The notes under the pieces were generated by a model. That model saw only the letters and a program-made list of their open reading frames with translations. It did no database searches and was not told the DNA's origin. From an uncultured Cohaesibacter sp. (GTDB lineage Bacteria > Pseudomonadota > Alphaproteobacteria > Rhizobiales > Cohaesibacteraceae): a DNA stretch of 64,000 nucleotides. Where the stretch lies: the NCBI RefSeq assembly GCF_963677725.1, contig NZ_OY782507.1:3904501-3968500 (forward strand), given 5' to 3'. Positions 44,715 to 55,426 of the stretch are shown here, piece by piece; the stretch's first letter is position 1; every line of letters begins with the position of its first letter. The translations under genes were made by a program, and so were the position numbers.

Positions 44715-45617
44715 TCAGATAGCCTGATCGGCACGCTTGCGGGCAAAGCGTTTCTGGATAAAGGGCAGCAGTTCGACGAGCAAAATGCATGAGAAAATCA
44801 TCGCGCAGCCGACCACCTGACTACCCGTCAGGCGCTCATTCAACAGCAAGGCTCCGAAGATGGCGGCAAACAGGCTCTCGCTTGACAGCAGGATGGCGGC
44901 ATCGGCTGATGGCGTATAGCGCTGGCCGATGGCTTGCAAGGTGAAGGATAGTCCGCCTGAAAACACACCGGTATAGATGATCTCGAACCATGCTCCGGTG
45001 AGATTGTGCAGTGCGAGGCCTTCAATCGGCAGGCCAAACAGCATGCCCAACAGTCCGGCGGTGAAGAATTGCAGGCAGGCAATGGTTATTGGATTGCCAT
45101 ATTGCAGGACGAGCCGACCGATCAGAATGATTTGCATGGCCCAGAATAGGCCGCTCAAGACATTCAACATATCACCGACAGCCACGCTTTCCAGTCTGCC
45201 GGCCAACAGATAGGCTCCGGTCAATGCAATCGCCACGATGGGCCAGATATAGGTGTTGGGCCAGGTGCGCAGGATCACGATCCCCATGATTGGGGTGAAG
45301 ACCACATAGAGGGCGGTCAGGAATCCGGCATTGGTGACCGAGGTGGTGAAAAAGCCATATTGCTGCAAGGTGATGGCAATGAAGAAAATCCCACCGACAA
45401 AGACACTGTGCAGCAAGCCCTTGATGGGGATCCGTTTGTCGCTTTTGCGCCATTCGAAATAAGCAAAGGGCGCGACCGAGATAGCGGCCAGAAGGAAGCG
45501 CACGCCGGTGAAGCTGAGCGGGCCAATGGATTCCATGGCGGTGGATTGGGCCACGAAAGCCGCGCCCCAGACCATGGCGGCGATCAACAACAAACTATTG
45601 GCAGTCAAACGGGACAT
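44715..45617 (-). CDS. DMT superfamily (EamA) transporter
   Basis: A 300-residue inner-membrane protein with ten hydrophobic helices in two EamA repeats. The first repeat begins LLLIAAMVWGAAFVAQSTAM with GVRFLLAA, and the second has FWAMQIILIGRL and the late PSADAAILLSSESLFAAIFG, then ALLLNERLTGSQVVG. Members export amino acids, metabolites or drugs; the substrate here is unknown. The ATG at 45617 starts MSRLTANSLLL. It converges with the sulfide oxidoreductase gene and is transcribed alone. Confidence 0.92.
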   Translation of the reverse strand: MSRLTANSLLLIAAMVWGAAFVAQSTAMESIGPLSFTGVRFLLAAISVAPFAYFEWRKSDKRIPIKGLLHSVFVGGIFFIAITLQQYGFFTTSVTNAGFLTALYVVFTPIMGIVILRTWPNTYIWPIVAIALTGAYLLAGRLESVAVGDMLNVLSGLFWAMQIILIGRLVLQYGNPITIACLQFFTAGLLGMLFGLPIEGLALHNLTGAWFEIIYTGVFSGGLSFTLQAIGQRYTPSADAAILLSSESLFAAIFGALLLNERLTGSQVVGCAMIFSCILLVELLPFIQKRFARKRADQAI

Positions 45618-45787
45618 GGCATTTTGCTTTCGGACACTCGGCTGGTAGGCCCTTGTTCGGGCCAATCAGTCATCAAGAGATTAAGGGCCGACAGATGCAA
45701 ACTGTCGACCCGTCCGTCGGATTTACGCCTTTTCCCGAGATCAATCAATTGAATAGTTTCGATCAATTGCTCAGAGAAATTGATGAA

Positions 45788-47023
45788 TCATTTGGAGGGA
45801 ATGATCCGCAACAAAGCGCCATTTGAGGAATCTGTCAAAAGCCATAGCGCTCCGTCCGGGCCGGACCGCACGTCGCGGATGCGGCCAAACGCGCGCTCCA
45901 AAAGGATTTCTTCATTGGTAACCCGGTCCCCATCAAGGGTCAGTCGGACAAGCTTTTGATCTTTCAGTGCGCCGACAAACAGATCGCCCTGCCAGTCTGG
46001 AAACAGTGTGCCATCATAAAAGGCCAAGCCCGATGGTGCGATGGAGGGATCCCAATAATGGATCGGCTGTTCCATGCCTGTCTTTTGAGTGCCTTCGCCG
46101 ATGCGACCTCCGGAATAGTGACGGCCATAGGAAATGGTCGGCCAGCCATAGTTTTTGCCTGCTTCCGGGCGATTGATCTCATCGCCGCCGCGCGCGCCAT
46201 GCTCAACGGTCCAGAGCTGGCCGGTTTCAGGATGGATGGCAGCGCCTTGCGGATTGCGATGACCGATGGACCACAGGCCATCTCTGGCATTGGCTCCGAA
46301 AGAGGGATTGTTTGCCGGGATCGAGCCATCGTCATTGAGCCTGATGACTGAGCCTGAGGCATTGGTCACGTCTTGCGCCCTTGGGCGAACACCATGGTCG
46401 CCGAACGTGACATAGAGCGTGCCATCTGGTGCAAAGACGATGCGGGAGCCGAAATGGTGGGTTCCGGCACTTGGGAGAACCTCATAGAGGGTTTGTTGAT
46501 CCGAAAGGGCGGGGGACCCTGTTTCAAGGCCCGCCAATTTGGCCCGAACCACAGCTGTGCCGGTACCGCTGTCCGATTTGCGCGAAAGGGTGAAATAGAC
46601 CCAGCCATTTTGGGAGAACTTCGGATGAATGGCTACATCAAGCAGGCCACCCTGACCTTCGACATGGGCGCGGGGCGGATTTTCGACCGGGATTTTTTCA
46701 CCTGTCGTCATATCTACCAGCCATAGACCGCCAGTGCGTTCGGTTACCAGCATGTGGGTCTTGGACAGAAATGTCATGCCCCAGGGGCGCTCGAAACTGG
46801 CTTTTTGTTCAACGCGGATCGGACCTGTCTGGGTCTCGAAAGTCCTAGCCTGCTGGGCCTTGGCACTCGACAGGCTTGCGACAAGAAAAAGGGTAGTCGC
46901 TAGAGCGAGAAAGGCCCAAGCCAGATTGGACCCGGCAAAAGCTGAACGCGTATCAGGGGCTGCGATTGCCCTGCATGGGGGCGTTTTTTGGGTCGTGCGA
47001 TGAGGGGGCGTATGAGCTGTCAT
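45788..47023 (-). CDS. PQQ-dependent aldose sugar dehydrogenase (YliI-like)
   Basis: A 411-residue exported six-bladed beta-propeller related to soluble glucose dehydrogenase and E. coli YliI. A long basic lead and signal peptide precede cleavage after AKA around residue 55. Propeller and cofactor-site segments include RPWGMTFLSKTHMLVTERTG, GGLLDVAIHPKF, THHFGSRIVFAPDGTLYVTFGD, IGHRNPQG, WTVEHGARGGDEIN and NYGWPTISYG. GGAGATG precedes the ATG at 47023, which gives a better start than 47179. Pyrroloquinoline quinone would have to be made or imported; no pqq genes are in the window. The sortase gene lies just upstream on the same strand. Confidence 0.9.
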   Translation of the reverse strand: MTAHTPPHRTTQKTPPCRAIAAPDTRSAFAGSNLAWAFLALATTLFLVASLSSAKAQQARTFETQTGPIRVEQKASFERPWGMTFLSKTHMLVTERTGGLWLVDMTTGEKIPVENPPRAHVEGQGGLLDVAIHPKFSQNGWVYFTLSRKSDSGTGTAVVRAKLAGLETGSPALSDQQTLYEVLPSAGTHHFGSRIVFAPDGTLYVTFGDHGVRPRAQDVTNASGSVIRLNDDGSIPANNPSFGANARDGLWSIGHRNPQGAAIHPETGQLWTVEHGARGGDEINRPEAGKNYGWPTISYGRHYSGGRIGEGTQKTGMEQPIHYWDPSIAPSGLAFYDGTLFPDWQGDLFVGALKDQKLVRLTLDGDRVTNEEILLERAFGRIRDVRSGPDGALWLLTDSSNGALLRIIPSK

Positions 47024-47090
47024 AAGGCATCTCCGTCCGGTCAAAAGAAAAGCGTCTTGCTTTCTTCTACGTGGGGAGGCGCAGGCTTGA

Positions 47091-47696
47091 TCACAATGGG
47101 TCGTTTGTTTTGGAGGTAGGGGCAGAGACAAGGCTGGCCTCGGCGATGAAACGCAACGGGCCGGGGGTGACATCCTCAAACGGCCAACAGGAGGTTAGGG
47201 CCAAAGTCGGCTCAAAGCTGTCTTTATTGAGGCCTGAGCGATCCCAAGGCGCCACGCGCATTTGCTCGACGTGATAGGTGAGCGGCGGTCCCTTAAGCGG
47301 CTCGACGCGGATTTCCATGCCGGGCTTGAGCTTGGCCAATCGTTTGAAATGGGTGTCTCGATGGGCTGCAACAACCGATAGGCCATCTTCGCCCAAGGCG
47401 GCTGACTGGTTGAGCAGGACTGGACCAAATGCCAGACCTTCACCGCCAGCCTCGTGCAGGATGATGGCTTTGAACTTAATCGCCGGGATGGATAATTTGG
47501 CGACGGGCCAAGTGTCCGCCCATGCCCAGGCCTTGACGGGGCTGCCGGTCTGCTGGCTCTCTGCCCATGCGCGTTCGAGCAGGATTTGCGCCAGCTTGGC
47601 CTTTGCGGGTATCCAGCATGCCCAGAGGATCAGGGCAAAGCCCGCCATGCCGATCAGCATGGCGGGGATTTTCAGCCAGCGCGGGGCGGGGCTCAT
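47091..47696 (-). CDS. Class GN (Gram-negative, marine-type) sortase
   Basis: A 201-residue transpeptidase with an N-terminal membrane anchor (residues 12-30) and a sortase barrel facing the periplasm. The catalytic triad is visible: His112 in VVAAHRDTHF, Cys170 in ALTSCWPF and Arg182 in GPLRFIAEA. The ATG at 47696 overlaps the stop of the upstream gene as ATGA, so the pair is translationally coupled. That upstream gene carries an LPKTA sorting signal, matching the one-sortase-one-target arrangement described for marine proteobacteria. The acceptor nucleophile to which the target is joined is unknown. Confidence 0.93.
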   Translation of the reverse strand: MSPAPRWLKIPAMLIGMAGFALILWACWIPAKAKLAQILLERAWAESQQTGSPVKAWAWADTWPVAKLSIPAIKFKAIILHEAGGEGLAFGPVLLNQSAALGEDGLSVVAAHRDTHFKRLAKLKPGMEIRVEPLKGPPLTYHVEQMRVAPWDRSGLNKDSFEPTLALTSCWPFEDVTPGPLRFIAEASLVSAPTSKTNDPL

Positions 47697-50134
47697 TTCT
47701 TGTCCACGCGGCGCCATTGCAGCCAGGCGAACAATCCACCCGAGAGCAGCAGAAGCAAGCTGCCTGCGAGCAGGATCAGGTCTGCCTTGGTGGCGGTTTT
47801 GGGCAGCATGATCTGGCTTTGGTTGGTCTGCACTGCGGCCAGTTTCATTGGTTGCCCATTGGCTCCGACCATCGGTGCCGACTGAGGGGCGAGCAGGGCA
47901 GAGGTGCGCATGCTGCGGTCGCGCATTTGCATCGACATCTTCTTTTTGCCCATGGGTTTGGCCGGGGCTGCCATCACTGGCTGGGCCATATCGACCTGTT
48001 CGCCAAAGACCTTGTCCCTTTCCCAGCCATCGGGCAGGTTCAACGGCACCTTCTTGCTCTCAAGTTCTTCTTCAGTTGGGCGCGACGGGGTGACATCGAC
48101 TGCAACGAGGCTTGTCAGGCGGGTGACCAGATGGTGCTGAAGGCCCAGTGTTTCAATTTTCTTGTCAATGGCCTTGGCATTGTCGGACAGAAGGCGATCG
48201 CTTTCAAGTTGGCGAATTTTGCCGCGCGCCCAGATTTTGTCGATGGCTGTGGAGGTCGCAGCTTTGGTCAGGTCGACGGACAAGCTCCATGGCTGATTAT
48301 CAAAACGGCCTTTGAGGGTCAGCGTATCTCCCAGTGACTTGGCCTTGATGGCCAGCACGACCGGTTCGCCGAGATAAAGATCGGGCAGGACGTCGGGGGA
48401 TGCTTCTACCTCCTTACCGCCAAGCAGCATTGCGCGCAGATCGGTGGCGACGGGGTGGCTCAATTGCTTGAACAAATCGCCCATTTTGGTCTGTACTTCC
48501 GCAATATCGCCAATGTGGGTGAAGGTGCCACGGCCCACTTCTGCTGCGCGGGACATGAAGAAGCTGTTGGGGGCGGAGCCGATACCAACGGTGAAAATAC
48601 GCGAGCGCCCTTTTTTGGATTTAACCGCCTCGAAGAGTTGCTTTTCGTTGCCAATCGCTCCGTCGGTGAGGAAAATCACCTGACGCAAGGTCGGAGCATT
48701 GGGGTCACTGTCAGTCAGGGCTTCGAGCATGGCTGGCAGCATTTTGGTGCCGCCGTCTGCCTTGATCCGGTTGACCCAGCGTTTGGCCTCGGAAATTGCT
48801 TCGGCATCGGCTTTTTTGGGCGCGCCGAACAGCTGGTTCATTTGATCGTTGAAGCGGATGATCTGGAAACTGTCTTCTGGCTTGAGCTGATTAAGGGCCT
48901 CGATCAGGCTGGAGCGCGCCTGACGGATTGAAGGGCCTGCCATGGAGCCGGACTGGTCAATCACGAAGATCACCTCGCGGGGCGGCATTTTCACGCTTTC
49001 GGTCAGCTTGTAAGGTGGCGTGATATAGGCAAGCAAATAGTTTTGAGATGTTCCATCTTTTGCCGTCAGCTTCTGGGTGAAGAGGCCCAGATTGGGCGTT
49101 TTGCCTGCCTTGCCGGTCCAGGTGAGGAGGAAATCCTTATCCGCAGGCACTGCGCCTTCGTTCAATGTCAGGGTGACCTTGTCGTCGCCATCGGGCGTGA
49201 TGGTGACGTCATGATAATGGCTGACCACCTTATCAAGGGGAAAGCCTGCATTGAGGGTGGCGGACAGAGTGACCGGATTGCTTTTGCCATCCTTTTTCGG
49301 GTCAAGAACCGGCGCGGTGATGGCGTCGCGGTCCGGCACAGGATCGGTTGAGCCCCAACCGCTGGTGCCAGCAGTCTGTTTGGCTTCCATGTCGATCACG
49401 GGCTTTAGAGGCTTGTTGAGCGGATTGTAACGCGGGGCGACCACCAGCGGGACTCGGAGGGAAAATTCCTCGCCTTTGCGCGGGATGGTTTCCTGATATT
49501 CGATCTGGATCGTGATGCTTTCGCCCGGACCGATATTGGCCACAGCATTGGTGAAGAGGTTGGGGCGTTGCTGTTCGAGCAGGCTTGCCTTCTTGCCTTC
49601 ACGTTTGGCGGCTTCGTAGATTTCGCGGGCTTCCTTCTTTGGCTTGATCTTGCCTTCGATCAGCCGATCGCCGACTTTCATTTTCAGCCGATCAACGGCT
49701 GCATTGTCCGGCAAAGGAAAGACATAAAGCCCCTCGACCCAGACGTCGGAGGCGTTGAGGAAAGTTTGGGTCACAGTGGCACGCGCCACAGGGCCTGTGA
49801 CGTCGAGCTTGATGTCGGTGGCGACTTTGGGCGCTTCGACATATTTGCCGGGTTCTTTGGATTTGAACAACAGGCCACCTGACTGCATGTCGTTCGGACC
49901 AATCAGGCTTTGTGAAGTGCTCTGCTCGGTCGCTGCCTCTGCAGGCGGGGTCACCGGTGCCGAGCGGGCGGGTTGGGCCGCGACCGTGAAGCCGATGCCG
50001 ATGGCGAGTGCATAGGCCGAGAGCCAGATTTTGAAGGCTTTGGAAATGGACTTGTCAGATCCGCGCTTGCGGTCGAGATCAATGGTGTGGCGGCGGCGCT
50101 TTTTGGGCTTCAAATCATTTGATGGCAAAGGCAT
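47693..50134 (-). CDS. VIT/VWA-domain sortase target protein
   Basis: An 813-residue exported protein. A long basic lead with an internal signal anchor (residues 36-58, cleavage after ARS) comes first. A VIT domain of the inter-alpha-trypsin-inhibitor type follows at about residues 97-230. A von Willebrand A domain from 387 has the metal-ion motif DQSGS at 393-397 and the later FLTDGAIGNE. The C-terminus is a complete sorting signal: LPKTA at 777-781, a hydrophobic helix and a basic end (RRVDKK). A Pro/Met-rich linker lies just before it. The sortase gene overlaps its end. It is probably a surface or periplasmic adhesion-type protein; the ligand is unknown. Confidence 0.93.
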   Translation of the reverse strand: MPLPSNDLKPKKRRRHTIDLDRKRGSDKSISKAFKIWLSAYALAIGIGFTVAAQPARSAPVTPPAEAATEQSTSQSLIGPNDMQSGGLLFKSKEPGKYVEAPKVATDIKLDVTGPVARATVTQTFLNASDVWVEGLYVFPLPDNAAVDRLKMKVGDRLIEGKIKPKKEAREIYEAAKREGKKASLLEQQRPNLFTNAVANIGPGESITIQIEYQETIPRKGEEFSLRVPLVVAPRYNPLNKPLKPVIDMEAKQTAGTSGWGSTDPVPDRDAITAPVLDPKKDGKSNPVTLSATLNAGFPLDKVVSHYHDVTITPDGDDKVTLTLNEGAVPADKDFLLTWTGKAGKTPNLGLFTQKLTAKDGTSQNYLLAYITPPYKLTESVKMPPREVIFVIDQSGSMAGPSIRQARSSLIEALNQLKPEDSFQIIRFNDQMNQLFGAPKKADAEAISEAKRWVNRIKADGGTKMLPAMLEALTDSDPNAPTLRQVIFLTDGAIGNEKQLFEAVKSKKGRSRIFTVGIGSAPNSFFMSRAAEVGRGTFTHIGDIAEVQTKMGDLFKQLSHPVATDLRAMLLGGKEVEASPDVLPDLYLGEPVVLAIKAKSLGDTLTLKGRFDNQPWSLSVDLTKAATSTAIDKIWARGKIRQLESDRLLSDNAKAIDKKIETLGLQHHLVTRLTSLVAVDVTPSRPTEEELESKKVPLNLPDGWERDKVFGEQVDMAQPVMAAPAKPMGKKKMSMQMRDRSMRTSALLAPQSAPMVGANGQPMKLAAVQTNQSQIMLPKTATKADLILLAGSLLLLLSGGLFAWLQWRRVDKK

Positions 50135-50399
50135 TGGTGATCGTCTTTCAGTCGGATAAATGACTTGGTTGGATGAGTGACCGTGAAGGCGTGTTCTGGC
50201 AAAAGGATCACATGGGAATGCGGCCCGCGTTGGGGTGAAAAAAGGCAGAAGCGGACAAATATTGTGACCATTTTGCGATTGGTCGGTTGCAGGGGAAAAA
50301 GGGTGGTTATTTGGCGGTGAAGAGGGTTCTGAATGCTCTGGTTTTCACCTGCGGTCGCATGTCGCATCAAAAGGCGTATTTACGATGCATGATTTATTT

Positions 50400-50425
50400 G
50401 ATATGAATATTCGAAAATACTAATT
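50400..50425. promoter_or_regulatory. AT-rich candidate operator upstream of the second DUF2892 gene
   Basis: It contains AATATTCGAAA (50406-50416), identical to 11 bases upstream of the sulfide oxidoreductase gene, 30-45 bases before the ATG and therefore well placed to block transcription. Confidence 0.35.
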
Positions 50426-50451
50426 TACTTGAGCATACAAAGGATATCTCC

Positions 50452-50655
50452 ATGTGCCTTGACCGTACCATCTTCGCCTTCGCTGGCGTCATGATCCTCG
50501 TCTCTGTGGCGTTGACCCAGTTTGTCAGCCCGCTCTTCATTTGGTTGACCGTGTTTATCGGCGCCAACCTGTTGCAGTCCGCCTTTACCGGTTTTTGTCC
50601 GGCAGCCATCATTTTCAAGATGCTGGGTGTAAAGCCGGGCACAGCTTTCAAGTAA
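50452..50655 (+). CDS. DUF2892 (YgaP transmembrane type) protein
   Basis: A 67-residue membrane protein with the conserved layout of the YgaP transmembrane module: DRTIFAFAGVMILVSVAL, FVSPLFIWLTVFIGANLL, then QSAFTGFCPAAIIFKMLGVKPG. The FTGFCPA cysteine is the family's conserved one. Related proteins occur in persulfide-responsive operons next to rhodanese or sulfur-dioxygenase genes. Here it stands alone with a terminator, and shares an upstream motif with the sulfide oxidoreductase gene 7 kb away. Function is inferred from these associations only. Confidence 0.88.
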   Translation: MCLDRTIFAFAGVMILVSVALTQFVSPLFIWLTVFIGANLLQSAFTGFCPAAIIFKMLGVKPGTAFK

Positions 50656-50695
50656 GCTTGGCCGAGGCTGGCTCAAAGTTTGGGTTTGCAGAATG

Positions 50696-50726
50696 AAAAG
50701 GCTGTAGCGGATGCTGCGGCCTTTTT
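50696..50726 (+). terminator. Rho-independent terminator of the second DUF2892 gene
   Basis: A ten-pair stem (50699-50708 with 50713-50722, with G-T pairs) has a four-base loop and a T tract ending at 50726. Confidence 0.8.
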
Positions 50727-52613
<1,887 letters not shown>

Positions 52614-52636
52614 GGTTCATGCTACGTTAGAAATGG

Positions 52637-52668
52637 AAAAGGTCCGCCTTGTTGAGGCGGGCCTTTTT
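52637..52668 (+). terminator. Rho-independent terminator of aatA
   Basis: AAAAGGTCCGCCT and AGGCGGGCCTTTT form a 13-pair stem with a five-base loop, ending in six T residues. Confidence 0.9.
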
Positions 52669-53002
52669 TGGTTTTAGCGGTCCTGCAGTTCGTTCTAATA
52701 CGAAGGGTTTAGAGCGTGTGGTATCAGGAGAGGGGGCTGGTGGCGGGATGTAAGGGAAATGACAAATAGCGGTGACTCTTGGCTGCAATCGACGGTGTGG
52801 TTTGCGTTTGATCAATTGCAGCGTGAGGATCTGGGCTAAGCTTTGAGATGTTCTGTCCGACATTTGGCAGTTTAGGGATGGTCTGAACGGGAGGTTTGTT
52901 CAACAGACGGGAATTACCAAGCAAGAACTGATGATTGTTCATCTGAGCGATCCTTGGATCTTATGCCGGACGTCATGCTCAAAATAGAAAGGAGGATCTG
53001 CC
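52669..53002 (+). other. Intergenic region before the EF-G paralogue
   Basis: About 330 bases without a convincing gene. The only clear element is the AAAGGAGG ribosome site at about 52988-52995. A promoter is expected but was not identified. Confidence 0.4.
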
Positions 53003-55060
53003 ATGGGACAAGTTGGCAGAAGAGTCGAGGGTCCACGTTGCGTAGCCATCGTAGGACCCTTTGGAAGCGGTAAAACTACTCTCCTTGAAGCCATTTTGGC
53101 GCGAACCGGAGCCATTAACAAATTTTCATCGGTCGATAGCGGAAGCTCTGTTGGGGATGGATCGGAGGAAGCCAGATCCCATCATATGTCGGTAGAAGCC
53201 AATATCGCCGAAACAGAATTTATGGGGGACACCTTCACCTTTGTCGATTGTCCCGGATCTGTCGAATTCCAGTTTGAAAGTCAGCCTGCCCTCTCCGCTG
53301 TTGATCTCGCGATTGTTGTTTGTGAACCAGACGAGAAGAAGATCCCCGCGCTGCAAGTGATCCTGAAAAGCCTTGAAGAGCGCAACATTCCCCGGATACT
53401 TTTCCTGAACAAGTTGGACAAATGCTCTGCCCGTGTGCGTGCGGTGGTCGAGGAGCTGCAAAAAGCCAGTGCAACCCCTCTCTTGTTGCGCCAGATTCCG
53501 ATCTGGAAGGGAGAGACTGCCATCGGTTATATCGATCTCGCCCTTGAGCGCGCCTTCATGTATCACGAGCATGCGCCAAGCGAACTGATCGATATGAACG
53601 AGACGGATCAGGAGCGTGAGTGGGAAGCCCGCTATACAATGCTCGAAACCCTCTCGGACCATGACGAAGTGCTGATGGAGCAATTGCTCGAAGAAATGGA
53701 GCCTGATGCAGAACGGATCTTTGCTGATCTGGTTGAGGAAATGCGTCAGGGTCAGGTGATGCCTGTCGTGATTGGTGCTGCCGAGCAGGAAAATGGCATT
53801 TTGCGGCTTTTGAAAATGCTCCGTCATGAAGCACCTGGCATTGAGACCACCGCCAAGCGCCTTGGTTGCCCTGATCCATCTGATGGGGACGCCATTTTGC
53901 AGGTGATGAAGTCAATCCATACGTCCCATGGGGGCAAGCTGTCCATTTCCCGCGTGTTGAAAGGAGCGGTGAAAGATGGCGATGTCTTCTATGCCGCAGA
54001 TGGGGAAGAGATCGGTCGTTCATCCGGCCTGTTCCATGTGCAGGGGCAGAAGACGGTCAAGGACAATCGGGCGACAGAAGGGCAAGTGATTGCTCTTGGC
54101 AAGCTGGATGTTGCCCATACGGGTACAACCTTGACCACGGCAAAGGCCGGGGTCGATCAGCTCGATTTGCTCGCCATTCCGGCCCCTGTTTTCGGGATGG
54201 TTGTCAAGCCGACCGAGCATCGCGACGAAGTCAAGCTGCATGCAACCTTGCAGAAGCTGACAGAGGAAGATCCATCTCTTCTGGTAGAGCAGAATCAGGA
54301 TAGTGGAGAAACCATCCTGCGGGGGCAGGGTGAGATGCATTTGCGGGTGGCGATTGAGCGGCTCCAAGGCAAATATGGCATCAATATCGAGCATCATGCA
54401 CCAGCGGTGCCCTACAAGGAAACCATCCGCAAGAGTGTCAGCGTGCGTGGTCGCCACAAGAAACAGTCTGGCGGTCATGGGCAGTTTGGTGACGTGCTCA
54501 TCGATATCAAGCCGTTGGGGCGCGGTGAGGGCTTTGTCTTCACCGAATCCATCACCGGTGGTGTCGTACCCAAGCAGTATTTCGGCTCAGTCGAGAATGG
54601 GGTCAAGGATGCGTTGGGCAAGGGGCCTTTGGGCTTCGAAGTTGTTGATCTGACAGTCAATCTCAGCGATGGCTCCTACCATGCTGTCGACAGTTCCGAT
54701 CAGGCGTTCCGCTCGGCGGGCACTCTGGCGATGCGCGAAGGTTTGCCCGATTGCAGTCCTGTGCTGCTGGAGCCGATCATGAATGTGAAGATCGCTGTGC
54801 CGAATGATGTGACCGCTAAGGTCAACACCATCGTTGCGGGTCGTCGTGGTCAGCTGATGGGCTATGATGCCCGCCCGGGCTGGGAAGGCTGGGATGTGGT
54901 TGAATCCCTGATGCCACAGTCGGAGCTCGGCGATTTGATCATCGAATTGCGGTCGATTTCTGCGGGTGTTGCTTCCTTTGAGGCCACATTTGATCATATG
55001 CAGGAGCTGACTGGTCGCAATGCAGATCTGGTTATGGAGGCCGCAAAGGCAGCCAATTAG
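53003..55060 (+). CDS. Elongation factor G-like GTPase lacking the catalytic histidine
   Basis: A 685-residue paralogue of translation factor EF-G with all five domains. G1 is GPFGSGKTT (residues 18-26) and G4 is NKLDK (136-140). G3 reads DCPGS, placing Ser86 where EF-G has the histidine that triggers GTP hydrolysis. The domain IV-V part (YKETIRKSV, GQFGDVLIDIKPLGRGEGF, PNDVTAKVNTIVAGRRGQLMG) is intact. The switch I region is shortened and unusual (SVDSGSSVGDGSEEARSHHM). It is not the fusA of the str operon: no ribosomal genes are near. Its role, possibly in stress or ribosome recycling, is unknown. Confidence 0.88.
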   Translation: MGQVGRRVEGPRCVAIVGPFGSGKTTLLEAILARTGAINKFSSVDSGSSVGDGSEEARSHHMSVEANIAETEFMGDTFTFVDCPGSVEFQFESQPALSAVDLAIVVCEPDEKKIPALQVILKSLEERNIPRILFLNKLDKCSARVRAVVEELQKASATPLLLRQIPIWKGETAIGYIDLALERAFMYHEHAPSELIDMNETDQEREWEARYTMLETLSDHDEVLMEQLLEEMEPDAERIFADLVEEMRQGQVMPVVIGAAEQENGILRLLKMLRHEAPGIETTAKRLGCPDPSDGDAILQVMKSIHTSHGGKLSISRVLKGAVKDGDVFYAADGEEIGRSSGLFHVQGQKTVKDNRATEGQVIALGKLDVAHTGTTLTTAKAGVDQLDLLAIPAPVFGMVVKPTEHRDEVKLHATLQKLTEEDPSLLVEQNQDSGETILRGQGEMHLRVAIERLQGKYGINIEHHAPAVPYKETIRKSVSVRGRHKKQSGGHGQFGDVLIDIKPLGRGEGFVFTESITGGVVPKQYFGSVENGVKDALGKGPLGFEVVDLTVNLSDGSYHAVDSSDQAFRSAGTLAMREGLPDCSPVLLEPIMNVKIAVPNDVTAKVNTIVAGRRGQLMGYDARPGWEGWDVVESLMPQSELGDLIIELRSISAGVASFEATFDHMQELTGRNADLVMEAAKAAN

Positions 55061-55084
55061 TCCAGACACCCAAGTGAACAAGGA

Positions 55085-55111
55085 AAACGGGGCTTTGTGC
55101 CCCGTTTTTTT
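55085..55111 (+). terminator. Rho-independent terminator of the EF-G paralogue
   Basis: CGGGGC and GCCCCG (55088-55093, 55099-55104) enclose five bases, with A residues before and seven T residues after. Confidence 0.9.
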
Positions 55112-55121
55112 ATGTGCCCAA

Positions 55122-55145
55122 TGCGTTGCGTTGCGTTGCGTTGCG
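55122..55145. repeat. Tandem repeat of a five-base unit
   Basis: The unit GCGTT is repeated about four and a half times without error, directly after the EF-G paralogue terminator and outside any gene. Confidence 0.85.
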
Positions 55146-55208
55146 GATGATCGGGTGGCGGCCTGCGCTTTCAGGTTCACGGGAGCTGATGCGAGGGCTG
55201 CTGTGCCC

Positions 55209-55302
55209 GCTGGTGATGGCTTGTTGCATCGACCAACTCAGTCAAGGCGGTAGCGATTTCGTCCAGATGGTTCGTGTCGATCTGCTGGTGATGGCTTGTT
55301 GC
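55209..55302. repeat. Pair of 19-base direct repeats upstream of msrP
   Basis: GCTGGTGATGGCTTGTTGC occurs at 55209-55227 and again at 55284-55302, spaced 75 bases apart. The rest of the 55112-55426 gap holds no gene; the msrP promoter is expected here. Confidence 0.8.
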
Positions 55303-55426
55303 GGTCATGCGCTGCACATATCGAACCACACGGATTGGTGATTTGTTCTGGCCGGGTGAAGGCCGTAGGCTTGGCGCTAGACCGAAAAGGAGAGACTGGT
55401 CGCAACTGGATAAAGGGGAGGATGTC

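Noticed and set aside
53003-55060. The EF-G paralogue as the housekeeping fusA
   Set aside because: The catalytic His is absent and no rpsL, rpsG or tuf genes are near.
55122-55302. Repeats before msrP as a CRISPR or attachment site
   Set aside because: There are only two copies of the 19-base repeat with a single spacer and no cas or integrase genes.
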